The position numbers were made by a program, and so were the translations under genes. Under the pieces are notes generated by a model that was not told the DNA's origin, searched no databases, and saw only the letters and a list, made by a program, of their open reading frames with translations. Below, piece by piece: positions 25,743 to 34,259 of a stretch of 64,000 nucleotides of DNA; position 1 is the first letter of the stretch, and every line of letters starts with the position of its first letter. The DNA comes from Mangrovibacterium diazotrophicum (GTDB lineage Bacteria; Bacteroidota; Bacteroidia; Bacteroidales; Prolixibacteraceae): positions 2,591,320 through 2,655,319 of the forward strand of contig NZ_RAPN01000001.1 in assembly GCF_003610535.1 (NCBI RefSeq), given 5' to 3'.

Positions 25743-28280
25743 TTATAACCATTTTAAAAACATGAAATCCTGACGATGCGGCAAATGTTCATTTTTCGGG
25801 AACATGCGCAAACCGTAATTGTAGTATCCGGGATCCATCAGGTTAATGTCCAAATTGTAGGTAGTCACCCCCTTAACAGATTCAGCTGCTTCGAATTCAA
25901 GGGTTTTAACCAACTCCAACTGACCGTTTTCGCCCGGAGCAGAAATAACCATTTCGAGACCAACATCTTCTGATGAAAGTGTTTTCAAATCGAGCACAAC
26001 CTTCGCCGGATAGCTTTCGCCGATCTTCAAAGCATTGTTGATACCATCAGTAATCTGAACATCACTTACCTCGATATCGGCCCAAACAGCAGCGACTTTC
26101 GCTTTCCAGGCAGCCAGTTCTTTCGCTAACTTGTAGTCTTCAGCAACCAGACCGTCGTAACGTTTTGCCTGCGGGTTGTAAAAACGATCCTGGTAGTCAC
26201 GAATCATGCGCGTTGTTGTAAAGTTCGGCGCTACCTGACCGATTGTATTTTTCACGACCGCCACCCAGTCTTCCGAGTATCCTTTGTCGTTCTTATCGTA
26301 GTAAGTCGGTACAATCTCGTCGTCGAAGATGTTGTAGATGGTTTCAGCATCCAGTTCATCCTGCAGATCCTGCACATCATAAGTACGTTCCATCGGAAGC
26401 GCCCAACCGGCGTTCTCCTTGTAACCTTCAACCCACCATCCGTCTAACACAGAGAAGTGGATTGTTCCGTTCATCACACCTTTTTCACCACTGGTACCCG
26501 AAGCTTCCAGCGGACGAGTTGGTGTGTTCAACCAAATATCGACACCTTGAAGCAATACTTTTGCCAGGTTGATATCGTAGTTTTGAACAAATATGATTTT
26601 CCCAAGGAACTCAGGACGTTTCGAAATCTCGATGATGTACTTGATCAAATCCTGACCTGCTTTATCGGCAGGGTGTGCTTTACCGGCGAAGATGAACTGA
26701 ACCGGGCGATCCGGATTGTTCACAATCTTGGACAAGCGATCGAGGTTGCGGAACAACAGGTGCGCGCGCTTGTAAGTTGCAAAACGACGGGCAAAACCGA
26801 TTGTCAATGCATTCGGATCCAAGCGGCTCAGAACCTCGCTGATCAACTTCGGATTTTCGTGACGCTTGATCCAGTTGTCAGCGAAACGCTCCTTGATGTA
26901 GTCGATCATCTTCAGCTTCAGCTTTTTCTTCGTATTCCAGATTTCTTCATCCGGCACTTTGTAGATCTTTTCCCAAAGGTCGAAGTCCAACTGATTCTGA
27001 ACAAACGATTCACCGAAATATTTTAAATGAAGCTCTTTCCATTCCTTGGCAGTCCATGTCGGATAGTGAACACCATTGGTCACATATCCAATATTCAACT
27101 CTTCCGGAAGGAATCCTTCATACAAATTCTTCAGAATATCTTTTGATACTTCACCATGCAACCAGCTCACACCGTTAATTCCCTGCGACATGTTCGCAGC
27201 CAGGTAACTCATGTTGAAATGGTCTTCGCCTGGGTTCGACTTTCCAAGCATCATAAACTCATCCCAGGTCAATCCCAGTTTCTCTGCAAAGAAGTTCATG
27301 TAGCCACGGAACAAATCCTGGTGAAACGAGTCGTGCCCGGCCGGAACCGGTGTATGTGTTGTAAACAGGGTTGAAGCACGAACAACTTCTTTTGCTTCCG
27401 CAAATGAAAGTCCTGTTTCAGACAAATAGTCTTTCATACGTTCAAGGCCGATCATCGCCGCATGACCTTCGTTACAGTGGTACAACTGAGACTCGAAGCC
27501 CAGTTTACGCAATGCACGAATACCACCCAAACCAAGCAACATTTCCTGTTTCAAGCGGTTTTCGTTGTCGCCCCCGTAAAGGTGGTGAGTTACAAAGCGA
27601 TCTTCATCGCTGTTGGCTTCGTAGTCGGCATCCAGCAAATACAGGCTGATGCTACCTACTTTGGCTTCCCACAAACGAGCTTTCAAATTGCGGCCCGGAT
27701 ACTCAACTTCCACTTCAATCCATTTACCATCGGCATCCAAAGCTGGCTGCACAGGCACTTTATTGAATTGTTGCGCATCGTAGTTGGCCATTTGATCGCC
27801 ATGAATAGAGATGGTTTGCTTGAAATAGCCATAGCGGTACAAAAGCCCTACAGCAACCAGGTTTACCTTGAAGTCACTTGCTTCTTTAAGGTAGTCACCG
27901 GCTAAGATTCCCAAACCACCTGAAAATATTTTCAGACTGTCGTGCAGACCATACTCCATACTGAAATACGCAATATGCGGTCCATTCAACTCTTTCCGAT
28001 CTCCCAGATATTGTTGTAAGTGTTTACTAACGCCTTTCATCTTGTTAATGAAAGCCTCGTCGCCTTCCAGCTCCAAAAAGCGTTGATAACTTACTTTATC
28101 CAATAAATCAATCGGATTATGTGCGGTTTCCTCCCAGATTTCCGGATCAATCTGCTCGAATAACTCGCGGGCATCAGTATTCCATGCCCACCACAAGTTT
28201 TTGCTCAACTCTTTAAGAGGAGCTAGTTTCCCCGGAATGTTTGATTCAACAAACAGTTTCTTCCAATTTGGTATTTCCAC
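25743..28280 (-). CDS. glgP: alpha-glucan phosphorylase (short GT35 type)
   Basis: Releases glucose 1-phosphate from glycogen or maltodextrin. The 845-residue protein has an N-terminal DUF3417-like segment (LSKNLWWAWNTDARELF near 24-40), a central GT35 core, and the PLP-Lys region EASGTSGEKGVMNG near residues 599-612, as in the TIGR02094 phosphorylases. The last 110 residues form an extra beta-rich domain. The start is GTG at 28278-28280: an in-frame TGA lies just upstream and no earlier start is possible. Downstream member of the glycogen run, 157 bases after GH57, with its own strong terminator. Confidence 0.92.
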   Translation of the reverse strand: MEIPNWKKLFVESNIPGKLAPLKELSKNLWWAWNTDARELFEQIDPEIWEETAHNPIDLLDKVSYQRFLELEGDEAFINKMKGVSKHLQQYLGDRKELNGPHIAYFSMEYGLHDSLKIFSGGLGILAGDYLKEASDFKVNLVAVGLLYRYGYFKQTISIHGDQMANYDAQQFNKVPVQPALDADGKWIEVEVEYPGRNLKARLWEAKVGSISLYLLDADYEANSDEDRFVTHHLYGGDNENRLKQEMLLGLGGIRALRKLGFESQLYHCNEGHAAMIGLERMKDYLSETGLSFAEAKEVVRASTLFTTHTPVPAGHDSFHQDLFRGYMNFFAEKLGLTWDEFMMLGKSNPGEDHFNMSYLAANMSQGINGVSWLHGEVSKDILKNLYEGFLPEELNIGYVTNGVHYPTWTAKEWKELHLKYFGESFVQNQLDFDLWEKIYKVPDEEIWNTKKKLKLKMIDYIKERFADNWIKRHENPKLISEVLSRLDPNALTIGFARRFATYKRAHLLFRNLDRLSKIVNNPDRPVQFIFAGKAHPADKAGQDLIKYIIEISKRPEFLGKIIFVQNYDINLAKVLLQGVDIWLNTPTRPLEASGTSGEKGVMNGTIHFSVLDGWWVEGYKENAGWALPMERTYDVQDLQDELDAETIYNIFDDEIVPTYYDKNDKGYSEDWVAVVKNTIGQVAPNFTTTRMIRDYQDRFYNPQAKRYDGLVAEDYKLAKELAAWKAKVAAVWADIEVSDVQITDGINNALKIGESYPAKVVLDLKTLSSEDVGLEMVISAPGENGQLELVKTLEFEAAESVKGVTTYNLDINLMDPGYYNYGLRMFPKNEHLPHRQDFMFLKWL

Positions 28281-28437
28281 AACAAGTCAGTTTTATAATT
28301 CAACGTAACAAAATCCTTGCACTGCACTACTGTGAATGGTACAATTAGTGAGATTAAACACTCCGAAAAACGGGTGTCTATATTCAAAAAATCATTTTGA
28401 TTGCAAAAACAGGATTACATCAAATTAGGGTTAAACA

Positions 28438-29808
28438 TCAATCTTTCTTGGTTGATTTAGTTGCGGTTTTTTTTCGTTTAGTGGCTTCCGGCTTCGACTC
28501 TTTGTTTTTTTTCACAGTGCCGGACTGCAGATTTTTAAGTTCAAGTTCGTATTTACGAAGCCGTTCTTCCTTCTCTGCCAATAATTTATTTAACGCTGCA
28601 ATTTCCTTCTCAACCTTACTCTCAGGAACAAAACTATTCAAGCGAAGTTCAAAATCACTCAACACATTCATATAATTAATGAAAGCTTCATATGGGCTTT
28701 CAAACGGATTATAAGTTCGTTGAGGACTTCCGTCGGTGAAAAATTTTGTATTCATGTAATAAAAATGGTTGCAGACCTGCAGATATTCCCAATCTTTGAT
28801 TAAAGCAGGGTCATCAACAAACTGCATTCGTGGCTCCAGTTTATAGAGCTTATTGAACGCCTCCTGCTGAAGCTCGTTGCCCAGCCAGATTGAAAGGTCG
28901 CGTTCCTCGTTTGACCACGAGATCGGGTAAGGAACACTAACGATTGAAATTGGCTGGAATGCATCTGCAATTTCAGAGGGCGTTGCAAACTTGAATTTCG
29001 ATTTCTTAGCGACTGTCGCCGGCAATTCCTGCAAAAACTTGAAGATGCCGGTTGATTCGCGTTGGTATTCCCCAAAGGTTTCGTAATCCATGAAAAGGTT
29101 GACCACCTCATCCTTCGGATTGGAATCCATCCAACCTACAAACTTCTCGGAAGTAAGCGGGTACTCACTCCAAGCCTGGTTCGAGAAACGGAACGACAGG
29201 TCGTCACTCATTTGGAAGTTACGCATCAGCACCTTCAGCTTTGGACTGACGGCACTGCAATACACGTAGTTGGGCGACTTCCATCCCAAAACGTGTTTCG
29301 GACCTTCCGTAAGTATGGCTTTGAAGCCCATATCGGCCACAACAGCACTAATATCGTCGGAATAAATTTTCTCGGTGTTACAAAATACCTTCGGTTCCTG
29401 TCCAAAATATTTTTGGATCAAGGTGGCATGCTTTTCAACCTGCGCTTTAAACGACTCCGGGCTCTTCAACGAGATTAACGAATGGGAGTAAGGTGCAGCC
29501 AGAAATTCGACCTGTCCTGTTTCGGCCAATTCAATGAAGGAATCCAAAACCTCGGGAGCGTATAAATCCATCTGCTCCAATGCGATTCCCGAAATCGTAA
29601 AACTCACCTTGAAAGCATTCTTATTCTTCCGAATTAAATCAAGTAATATTTTATTGGTTGGCAAATAAGAGTGATCAGCCATCTTTCTCATGATGGTTTC
29701 ATTCGAATAATCATCGTAATAATAATGATCATTGCCAATATCGAAGAAACGGTATCTGCGAAAACGGAAAGGTTGATGCACCTGAAAATTTAAACAAATG
29801 GCTTTCAT
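28438..29808 (-). CDS. GH57 alpha-amylase / glucanotransferase-like enzyme
   Basis: A 456-residue GH57 protein. HQPFRF near residue 11 (motif 1), GQVEFLAAPYSH near 97-108 (motif 2), CNTEK near 143-147 with the predicted nucleophile Glu, and MDYETFGEYQ near 240-249 with the acid/base Asp are all present. GH57 members hydrolyse or transfer alpha-1,4 glucan chains. Residues about 400-428 look like a coiled coil (KEIAALNKLLAEKEERL). The last 28 residues are a Lys/Thr-rich tail (KRKKTATKSTKKD), unusual for the family. Located 16 bases after the glycogen-synthase-like GT4 gene. Confidence 0.9.
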   Translation of the reverse strand: MKAICLNFQVHQPFRFRRYRFFDIGNDHYYYDDYSNETIMRKMADHSYLPTNKILLDLIRKNKNAFKVSFTISGIALEQMDLYAPEVLDSFIELAETGQVEFLAAPYSHSLISLKSPESFKAQVEKHATLIQKYFGQEPKVFCNTEKIYSDDISAVVADMGFKAILTEGPKHVLGWKSPNYVYCSAVSPKLKVLMRNFQMSDDLSFRFSNQAWSEYPLTSEKFVGWMDSNPKDEVVNLFMDYETFGEYQRESTGIFKFLQELPATVAKKSKFKFATPSEIADAFQPISIVSVPYPISWSNEERDLSIWLGNELQQEAFNKLYKLEPRMQFVDDPALIKDWEYLQVCNHFYYMNTKFFTDGSPQRTYNPFESPYEAFINYMNVLSDFELRLNSFVPESKVEKEIAALNKLLAEKEERLRKYELELKNLQSGTVKKNKESKPEATKRKKTATKSTKKD

Positions 29809-29824
29809 AGTTTTATTCCTTATA

Positions 29825-31117
29825 TTACTCGTTAATCAAAGCTTTTAAATAAACATCCCGGACATTCTTCGCGGAATTTCTCCATTGCAAGCTGTCCACT
29901 TCTTTTTTCCCGTATTTCATGAAAGTATTCCACAAAGCAGGGTAGTTTAGCAATCCGTAAATGGCATCGGCCATAGCATGCGTATCCCAATAGTCGATTT
30001 TCACGGCATATTTCAGGATTTCAGATACGCCCGACTGGTGTGAAATGATCACCGGTACGTTCGACTGCATCGCCTCCAACGGCACAATTCCGAATGGCTC
30101 GGATACCGACGGCATCACGAAAACATCGCTCATGCGGAACATGTCGAAAACATCATCTCCTTTCAGGAAACCCGTAAAGTGAAAACGATCGCTGATCTTC
30201 AGTGCAGCTGCACGTTTGACCATCGCGTTCATCATGTCGCCGCTGCCGGCCATCACAAACCGAACGTTGTTCATCTTTTTCAAAACAAGGTTCGCCGCTT
30301 CGACAAAATACTCCGGACCTTTTTGCATGGTAATGCGTCCCAGGAAAGTGACGATCTTTTCATCAACGCCTTTTTTGAGTCTAATTTTTTCCTCTTGACT
30401 CAATGGTTCAACAGCATTATAAACAGTGGTTACCTTGGCCGGATCTATCCCATAGCGCTCAATCACAATCTTCCGGGTGAGGTTACTTACTGTTATAATT
30501 TGATCTGCTGCGTCCATTCCGCGTTTTTCAATCTCGTAGACCTGTGGGTTCACACTGCCGCCACTACGGTCGAAGTCTGTTGCATGAACATGAATCACCA
30601 GCGGTTTGCCACTCATTTCCTTGGCAGCAATTCCGGCAGGATAGGCCAACCAGTCGTGGGCATGAATCATGTCGAACTCGTTATCCCGGGCAATCACTTC
30701 TGCAACCAGCGAATACTTATAAATCTCGTGCAAGAGATTGTTGTCGTATTTACCCGAAAACTCCAGCTTCCCTTCTTCGTCTGTTTCAACAAAGCGAGTG
30801 GTTTCCGTGTATTTCTTACTACTCATCTTCCAGAATTCCTCGGGGTCCACGTAAGGAACCATGCCCGATTCAACCTCGTAGTAGTCGATCTTCTTTTGAA
30901 GATCTTCGAAGACCACTTTCTTCCGGGTAATTGACACATTATTCGCACCAATCAATTCCATGTTTGATTGATCTTCATCACCGTAAGCTTTGGGAACGAC
31001 AAAAAGAACTTCAACATCCTTGAACTCAGACAAACCCTTGGTTAACCCGTAGCAAGCCGTCCCTAATCCTCCCGAAATATGAGGAGGAAACTCCCAACCA
31101 AACATTAATACTTTCAT
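29825..31117 (-). CDS. GT4 glycosyltransferase, predicted glycogen synthase
   Basis: A 430-residue GT-B fold enzyme. The N-terminus MKVLMFGWEFPPHISGGLGTACYGL shows the glycogen-synthase-like GGLG loop for the donor phosphates. IHAHDWLAYPAG lies near 147-158. The family-4 EX7E motif is SEPFGIVPLEAMQ near 333-345, with Glu334 and Glu342. In Bacteroides-type clusters the homologue next to GH57 and debranching enzyme is annotated as glycogen synthase. The sugar-nucleotide donor (ADP- or UDP-glucose) cannot be read. It lies between GDE (31 bases upstream) and GH57 (16 bases downstream) in one operon. Confidence 0.88.
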   Translation of the reverse strand: MKVLMFGWEFPPHISGGLGTACYGLTKGLSEFKDVEVLFVVPKAYGDEDQSNMELIGANNVSITRKKVVFEDLQKKIDYYEVESGMVPYVDPEEFWKMSSKKYTETTRFVETDEEGKLEFSGKYDNNLLHEIYKYSLVAEVIARDNEFDMIHAHDWLAYPAGIAAKEMSGKPLVIHVHATDFDRSGGSVNPQVYEIEKRGMDAADQIITVSNLTRKIVIERYGIDPAKVTTVYNAVEPLSQEEKIRLKKGVDEKIVTFLGRITMQKGPEYFVEAANLVLKKMNNVRFVMAGSGDMMNAMVKRAAALKISDRFHFTGFLKGDDVFDMFRMSDVFVMPSVSEPFGIVPLEAMQSNVPVIISHQSGVSEILKYAVKIDYWDTHAMADAIYGLLNYPALWNTFMKYGKKEVDSLQWRNSAKNVRDVYLKALINE

Positions 31118-31148
31118 ACGCTATGGAACTATAGAAATTAAACAAATA

Positions 31149-33098
31149 TTATTCTTCTTCAAAGTCGACCAACATCCTAAACAAGCGGGTTACGGCAGCA
31201 ACACTCCAGGCTTGCGAAATGGCGCCTTTGGCCGCGTGTGGCGGGTTTCCGGTGTACATTTCTGCAATAGATCCAACACAGTGTTCAGACATGTCACTTT
31301 CAAAATCTTCGAGAATGCGTTTTGCCACGTGCAAACCACCTCGTTTGTGAATGCGCAGGTAAGCCTCAACAAAGAATTGAATCAACCAGGGCCAAACTGC
31401 CCCCTGGTGAATCGCTTTCTCGCGCAAGGCAATTCCGCCTTCGATCAGCCCCTCATAAACAGGGCTCTCCGGAGTCAGCGTTCTCAACCCGCGCGGAGTC
31501 AACAACTGCTTTTTTGCGACGCTTAGAATAGCTTTCTGCTTCTCCCTATCCAAAGGAGTGTAGTCCATGGAAGCTGCAATAACCATATTCGGTCTCACAT
31601 TCCAATCTTTATTGGTTAAACTGATGGAATCGGCCAGGTAACCTTCCGAATCACTCCAGTATTCGTCGACAAATGACTTTGCAATACGTGCAGGAAGCTC
31701 ATCCCATTCTTTAATAAATGCTTTGTCTTTAACAACCTGCGCTAACTCCAATGCCAAACTAATCGCATTGTACCACAACGCATTTACTTCAACGGGCATC
31801 GCATAACGCTTAACAACCGGATTTCCATTCAGTATGGAGTCCATCCAGGTCAATGGTTCCTGATCAAACTCGGAACCGATCAGTCCGTTTTCATACATAT
31901 GGATTCCATAGTCGGTCCCATAGCGGTATGCGTTGAGAATTTCCTTCATTGCAGGTCCGTACTTGGACCAAATACCAACCCCGCACTTTTTGTCGCTGTA
32001 TAAATGCTGCACGGCCCAAAAAAACCAAAGAGGTGTGTCGATCGCCCCATAGCTGCCCGACGTTTTCCCGTAAAGCTTCGGGAAAAGTCCATTCTTAAGT
32101 CCCTTCAATTGTGTATCGACTATCTCCTCAAAAGTTTCCGTGTCACCGTGAGCTAAAGTCAAGCCTGGCAGGGAAACAAAAGTTTGACGTGTGATGCCGG
32201 TATACCAAGGGAAACCGGCAATTATATCAGTTCCGTCTTCATTTTTTGTGATGAATTGCTGAGCGGAATTTTTTAAACTATTCAGGTACGAGTTGCGGGG
32301 AGTTCTTTTCGATAACTCTTTTGTGAATTTTGCTTTCATTGACGCCGGTTTTGCTTCGGCAGTTGAAGCTGAGAAAATAATGCTCTCCCCTTTTTTAATC
32401 GGAATTTCGAAATAACCCGGAATATAAAGATCCTCCTGGTAGTCGAAACCACGTTCTTTTTCTTTTTGATATTCGATACTGTTATTCCAATGCGGCACCG
32501 GTACAAAATCGACTTCTTTCGAGAACTGCATATTCAGGAACGGATAGCCGTCGTACATTTTCAACTTAATGCCGTTTTCCACCGGAACATACTTGGTGTT
32601 AGCATACATGTTTGCTTTGCTCAACTGATGAATACTCCGAAATGCCAGGAACGGCTTAAAACGAAGAATCGTCGGCGAGTTTGCTTCGACAAGAGTGTAA
32701 CGAACCAAGGCTTGCTCTTCATTTTCGACCAACAGGCGCTCCTTGGTCAGCACAACCCCGCCTACACGCCAGGTTGTCTTCGGAACCAGTTCCGCGTCGA
32801 AATCGCGAATATACTTGTGCCCTTTCGGCTCATAATGATCACCTTCATACTTATGAATACCAAGATTAAACTCGGCACCATGCTGAATCACAGTTTCATC
32901 CAGCGAGCTCAACAGCAAGTGCTTATCACCTTCCAAACCGGGAATCGGACAAATCAGCAGTCCGTGGTATTTTCGGGTGTTACAACCTGCAATTGTTGTG
33001 CTCATGTATGAACCTGCACGGTTCGACCGAAGTACCTCTCGCGTGAGTGAATACTCCAGGTTTACCAAATTACTCTTATCAAATTTCAGATAGCTCAT
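31149..33098 (-). CDS. glycogen debranching enzyme (amylo-alpha-1,6-glucosidase type)
   Basis: Removes alpha-1,6 branches left after phosphorolysis. The 649-residue protein has the bacterial/archaeal GDE N-terminal domain (GSYMSTTIAGCNTRKYHGLLICP near residues 30-52) and a C-terminal (alpha/alpha)6 GDE_C domain, with GFPWYTGITRQTFVSLPGL near 293-311, WFFWAVQHLY near 357-366, and EFDQEPLTWMDS near 409-420 holding the likely catalytic acids. HQGAVWPWLIQFF near 571-583 closes the barrel. First gene of the GDE-GT4-GH57-glgP run, with a TATGTTTG promoter element 72 bases upstream. Confidence 0.93.
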   Translation of the reverse strand: MSYLKFDKSNLVNLEYSLTREVLRSNRAGSYMSTTIAGCNTRKYHGLLICPIPGLEGDKHLLLSSLDETVIQHGAEFNLGIHKYEGDHYEPKGHKYIRDFDAELVPKTTWRVGGVVLTKERLLVENEEQALVRYTLVEANSPTILRFKPFLAFRSIHQLSKANMYANTKYVPVENGIKLKMYDGYPFLNMQFSKEVDFVPVPHWNNSIEYQKEKERGFDYQEDLYIPGYFEIPIKKGESIIFSASTAEAKPASMKAKFTKELSKRTPRNSYLNSLKNSAQQFITKNEDGTDIIAGFPWYTGITRQTFVSLPGLTLAHGDTETFEEIVDTQLKGLKNGLFPKLYGKTSGSYGAIDTPLWFFWAVQHLYSDKKCGVGIWSKYGPAMKEILNAYRYGTDYGIHMYENGLIGSEFDQEPLTWMDSILNGNPVVKRYAMPVEVNALWYNAISLALELAQVVKDKAFIKEWDELPARIAKSFVDEYWSDSEGYLADSISLTNKDWNVRPNMVIAASMDYTPLDREKQKAILSVAKKQLLTPRGLRTLTPESPVYEGLIEGGIALREKAIHQGAVWPWLIQFFVEAYLRIHKRGGLHVAKRILEDFESDMSEHCVGSIAEMYTGNPPHAAKGAISQAWSVAAVTRLFRMLVDFEEE

Positions 33099-33169
33099 AG
33101 CTTTTCAGACTTTAGGCCTAAAAATTAGTTATTGTGATAATTATCAGGAATTGACGGGTGGTTTTGTTA

Positions 33170-33177
33170 CAAACATA
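33170..33177 (-). promoter_or_regulatory. -7 promoter element of the debranching enzyme-led glycogen operon
   Basis: Minus-strand TATGTTTG matches TAnnTTTG exactly within the 106-base gap after the GSCFA gene. No convincing -33 box. Confidence 0.5.
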
Positions 33178-33204
33178 GTCAAACATTTCAAAAGTGATCG
33201 TTCG

Positions 33205-34209
33205 TCATTTTTTACATCCGTTCAATTCCGCTCGAAAATATTCTTTTTCTTTCTTCAGGTTAAGATAAGGGAAATTAATTGTTAACTCCTCTAATAGAGA
33301 CATATTCTTTGTTAAAAAATCTTCGTATTCCGGAACGTCCTTCCGGAAAGGTCGGTGCTGAATTGCCTTCCGTAATTTGGCAATCCGACTCATTAGTTTC
33401 CCAGCCTTATCATCGATTAAACTTTCGTTGAATTTCGACCAAATATGGTCGACCGCGACTGGCGATAAATGCACTAAATCCGCCCCGTAGAAGCGATAGT
33501 CGCGTAGTTCATCCATCACTAGTTCATAGGATGGAAAATAGTTATAATACGCCTTCCCCTGGTCGTTTATCAATTGATCCACAGCCAAAAGAAGAGTCGA
33601 CTTGCTTAACTGATTTCCTGTTGCCCCATCCTTAAGGTGCCGAATCGGGCTAACCGTAAACAGTAATTTCAAATTTGGGTTAAATTTCTGCAACTTCGTT
33701 AATAAATCCCTAAATTCACTTACAATTTGCTCAAAAGTTAAGCGAAAGCGGTTAAAATCCGAAGCCGGAAATTTATGACAATTGGCAACCAGTTTCCCCG
33801 TTGCCTTCAAATTGAAAACCCATGCTGTACCAAATGTGATAACCAGGTAGTCTGCCTGCTCCAAAAACGAATGCCCGTTTACCACCTGGTCATTCATTAT
33901 AGCAAGCGCGTCCGCAGCCGAACTCCCTGAGTATCGGCTATGAAAATCATAACTTCCCCAACGTCCGCTTTGTTCAAACAAATCGGCCTCGGTGTAGTAT
34001 CTTTTTTCGATTAACTTTCGCAGGCTGGCTGCAACCGACATGGGGTTATAAATAATTCCAAAGGGATTGATACAGGTCTGAAATTTGAGTTCCTCCATTT
34101 TCTCGCCAATATTCTCCGTAAAACAAGACCCCATAAACATGATCTTGTCCGGGTAGCCCATTCGCCACGGGTACTTTTCAATTTCTATTTCGGTAAAATA
34201 TTGGTTCAT
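33205..34209 (-). CDS. GSCFA-domain (SGNH-like) protein
   Basis: A 334-residue protein with the family-naming motif GSCFTEN near residues 27-33, INPFGIIYNP near 47-56, ITFGTAWVF near 124-132, FTVSPIRHLKDG near 183-194 and ADLVHLSP near 240-247. GSCFA belongs to the SGNH/GDSL hydrolase superfamily; the Ser of GSC and the Asp/His of DLVHL would form the catalytic set, suggesting acyl or acetyl ester hydrolysis. Function is not established. No signal peptide is evident. It sits between glgB and the debranching enzyme, and its start is 50 bases after glgB. Confidence 0.88.
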   Translation of the reverse strand: MNQYFTEIEIEKYPWRMGYPDKIMFMGSCFTENIGEKMEELKFQTCINPFGIIYNPMSVAASLRKLIEKRYYTEADLFEQSGRWGSYDFHSRYSGSSAADALAIMNDQVVNGHSFLEQADYLVITFGTAWVFNLKATGKLVANCHKFPASDFNRFRLTFEQIVSEFRDLLTKLQKFNPNLKLLFTVSPIRHLKDGATGNQLSKSTLLLAVDQLINDQGKAYYNYFPSYELVMDELRDYRFYGADLVHLSPVAVDHIWSKFNESLIDDKAGKLMSRIAKLRKAIQHRPFRKDVPEYEDFLTKNMSLLEELTINFPYLNLKKEKEYFRAELNGCKK

Positions 34210-34259
34210 AAAATCCCTCTTTTTCGCAACAATCTCTATTTTCTTCTCAACGTCGGCTA

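Noticed and set aside
30179-30934. Plus-strand open frame opposite the GT4 gene
   Set aside because: Antisense shadow; no motif, no promoter.
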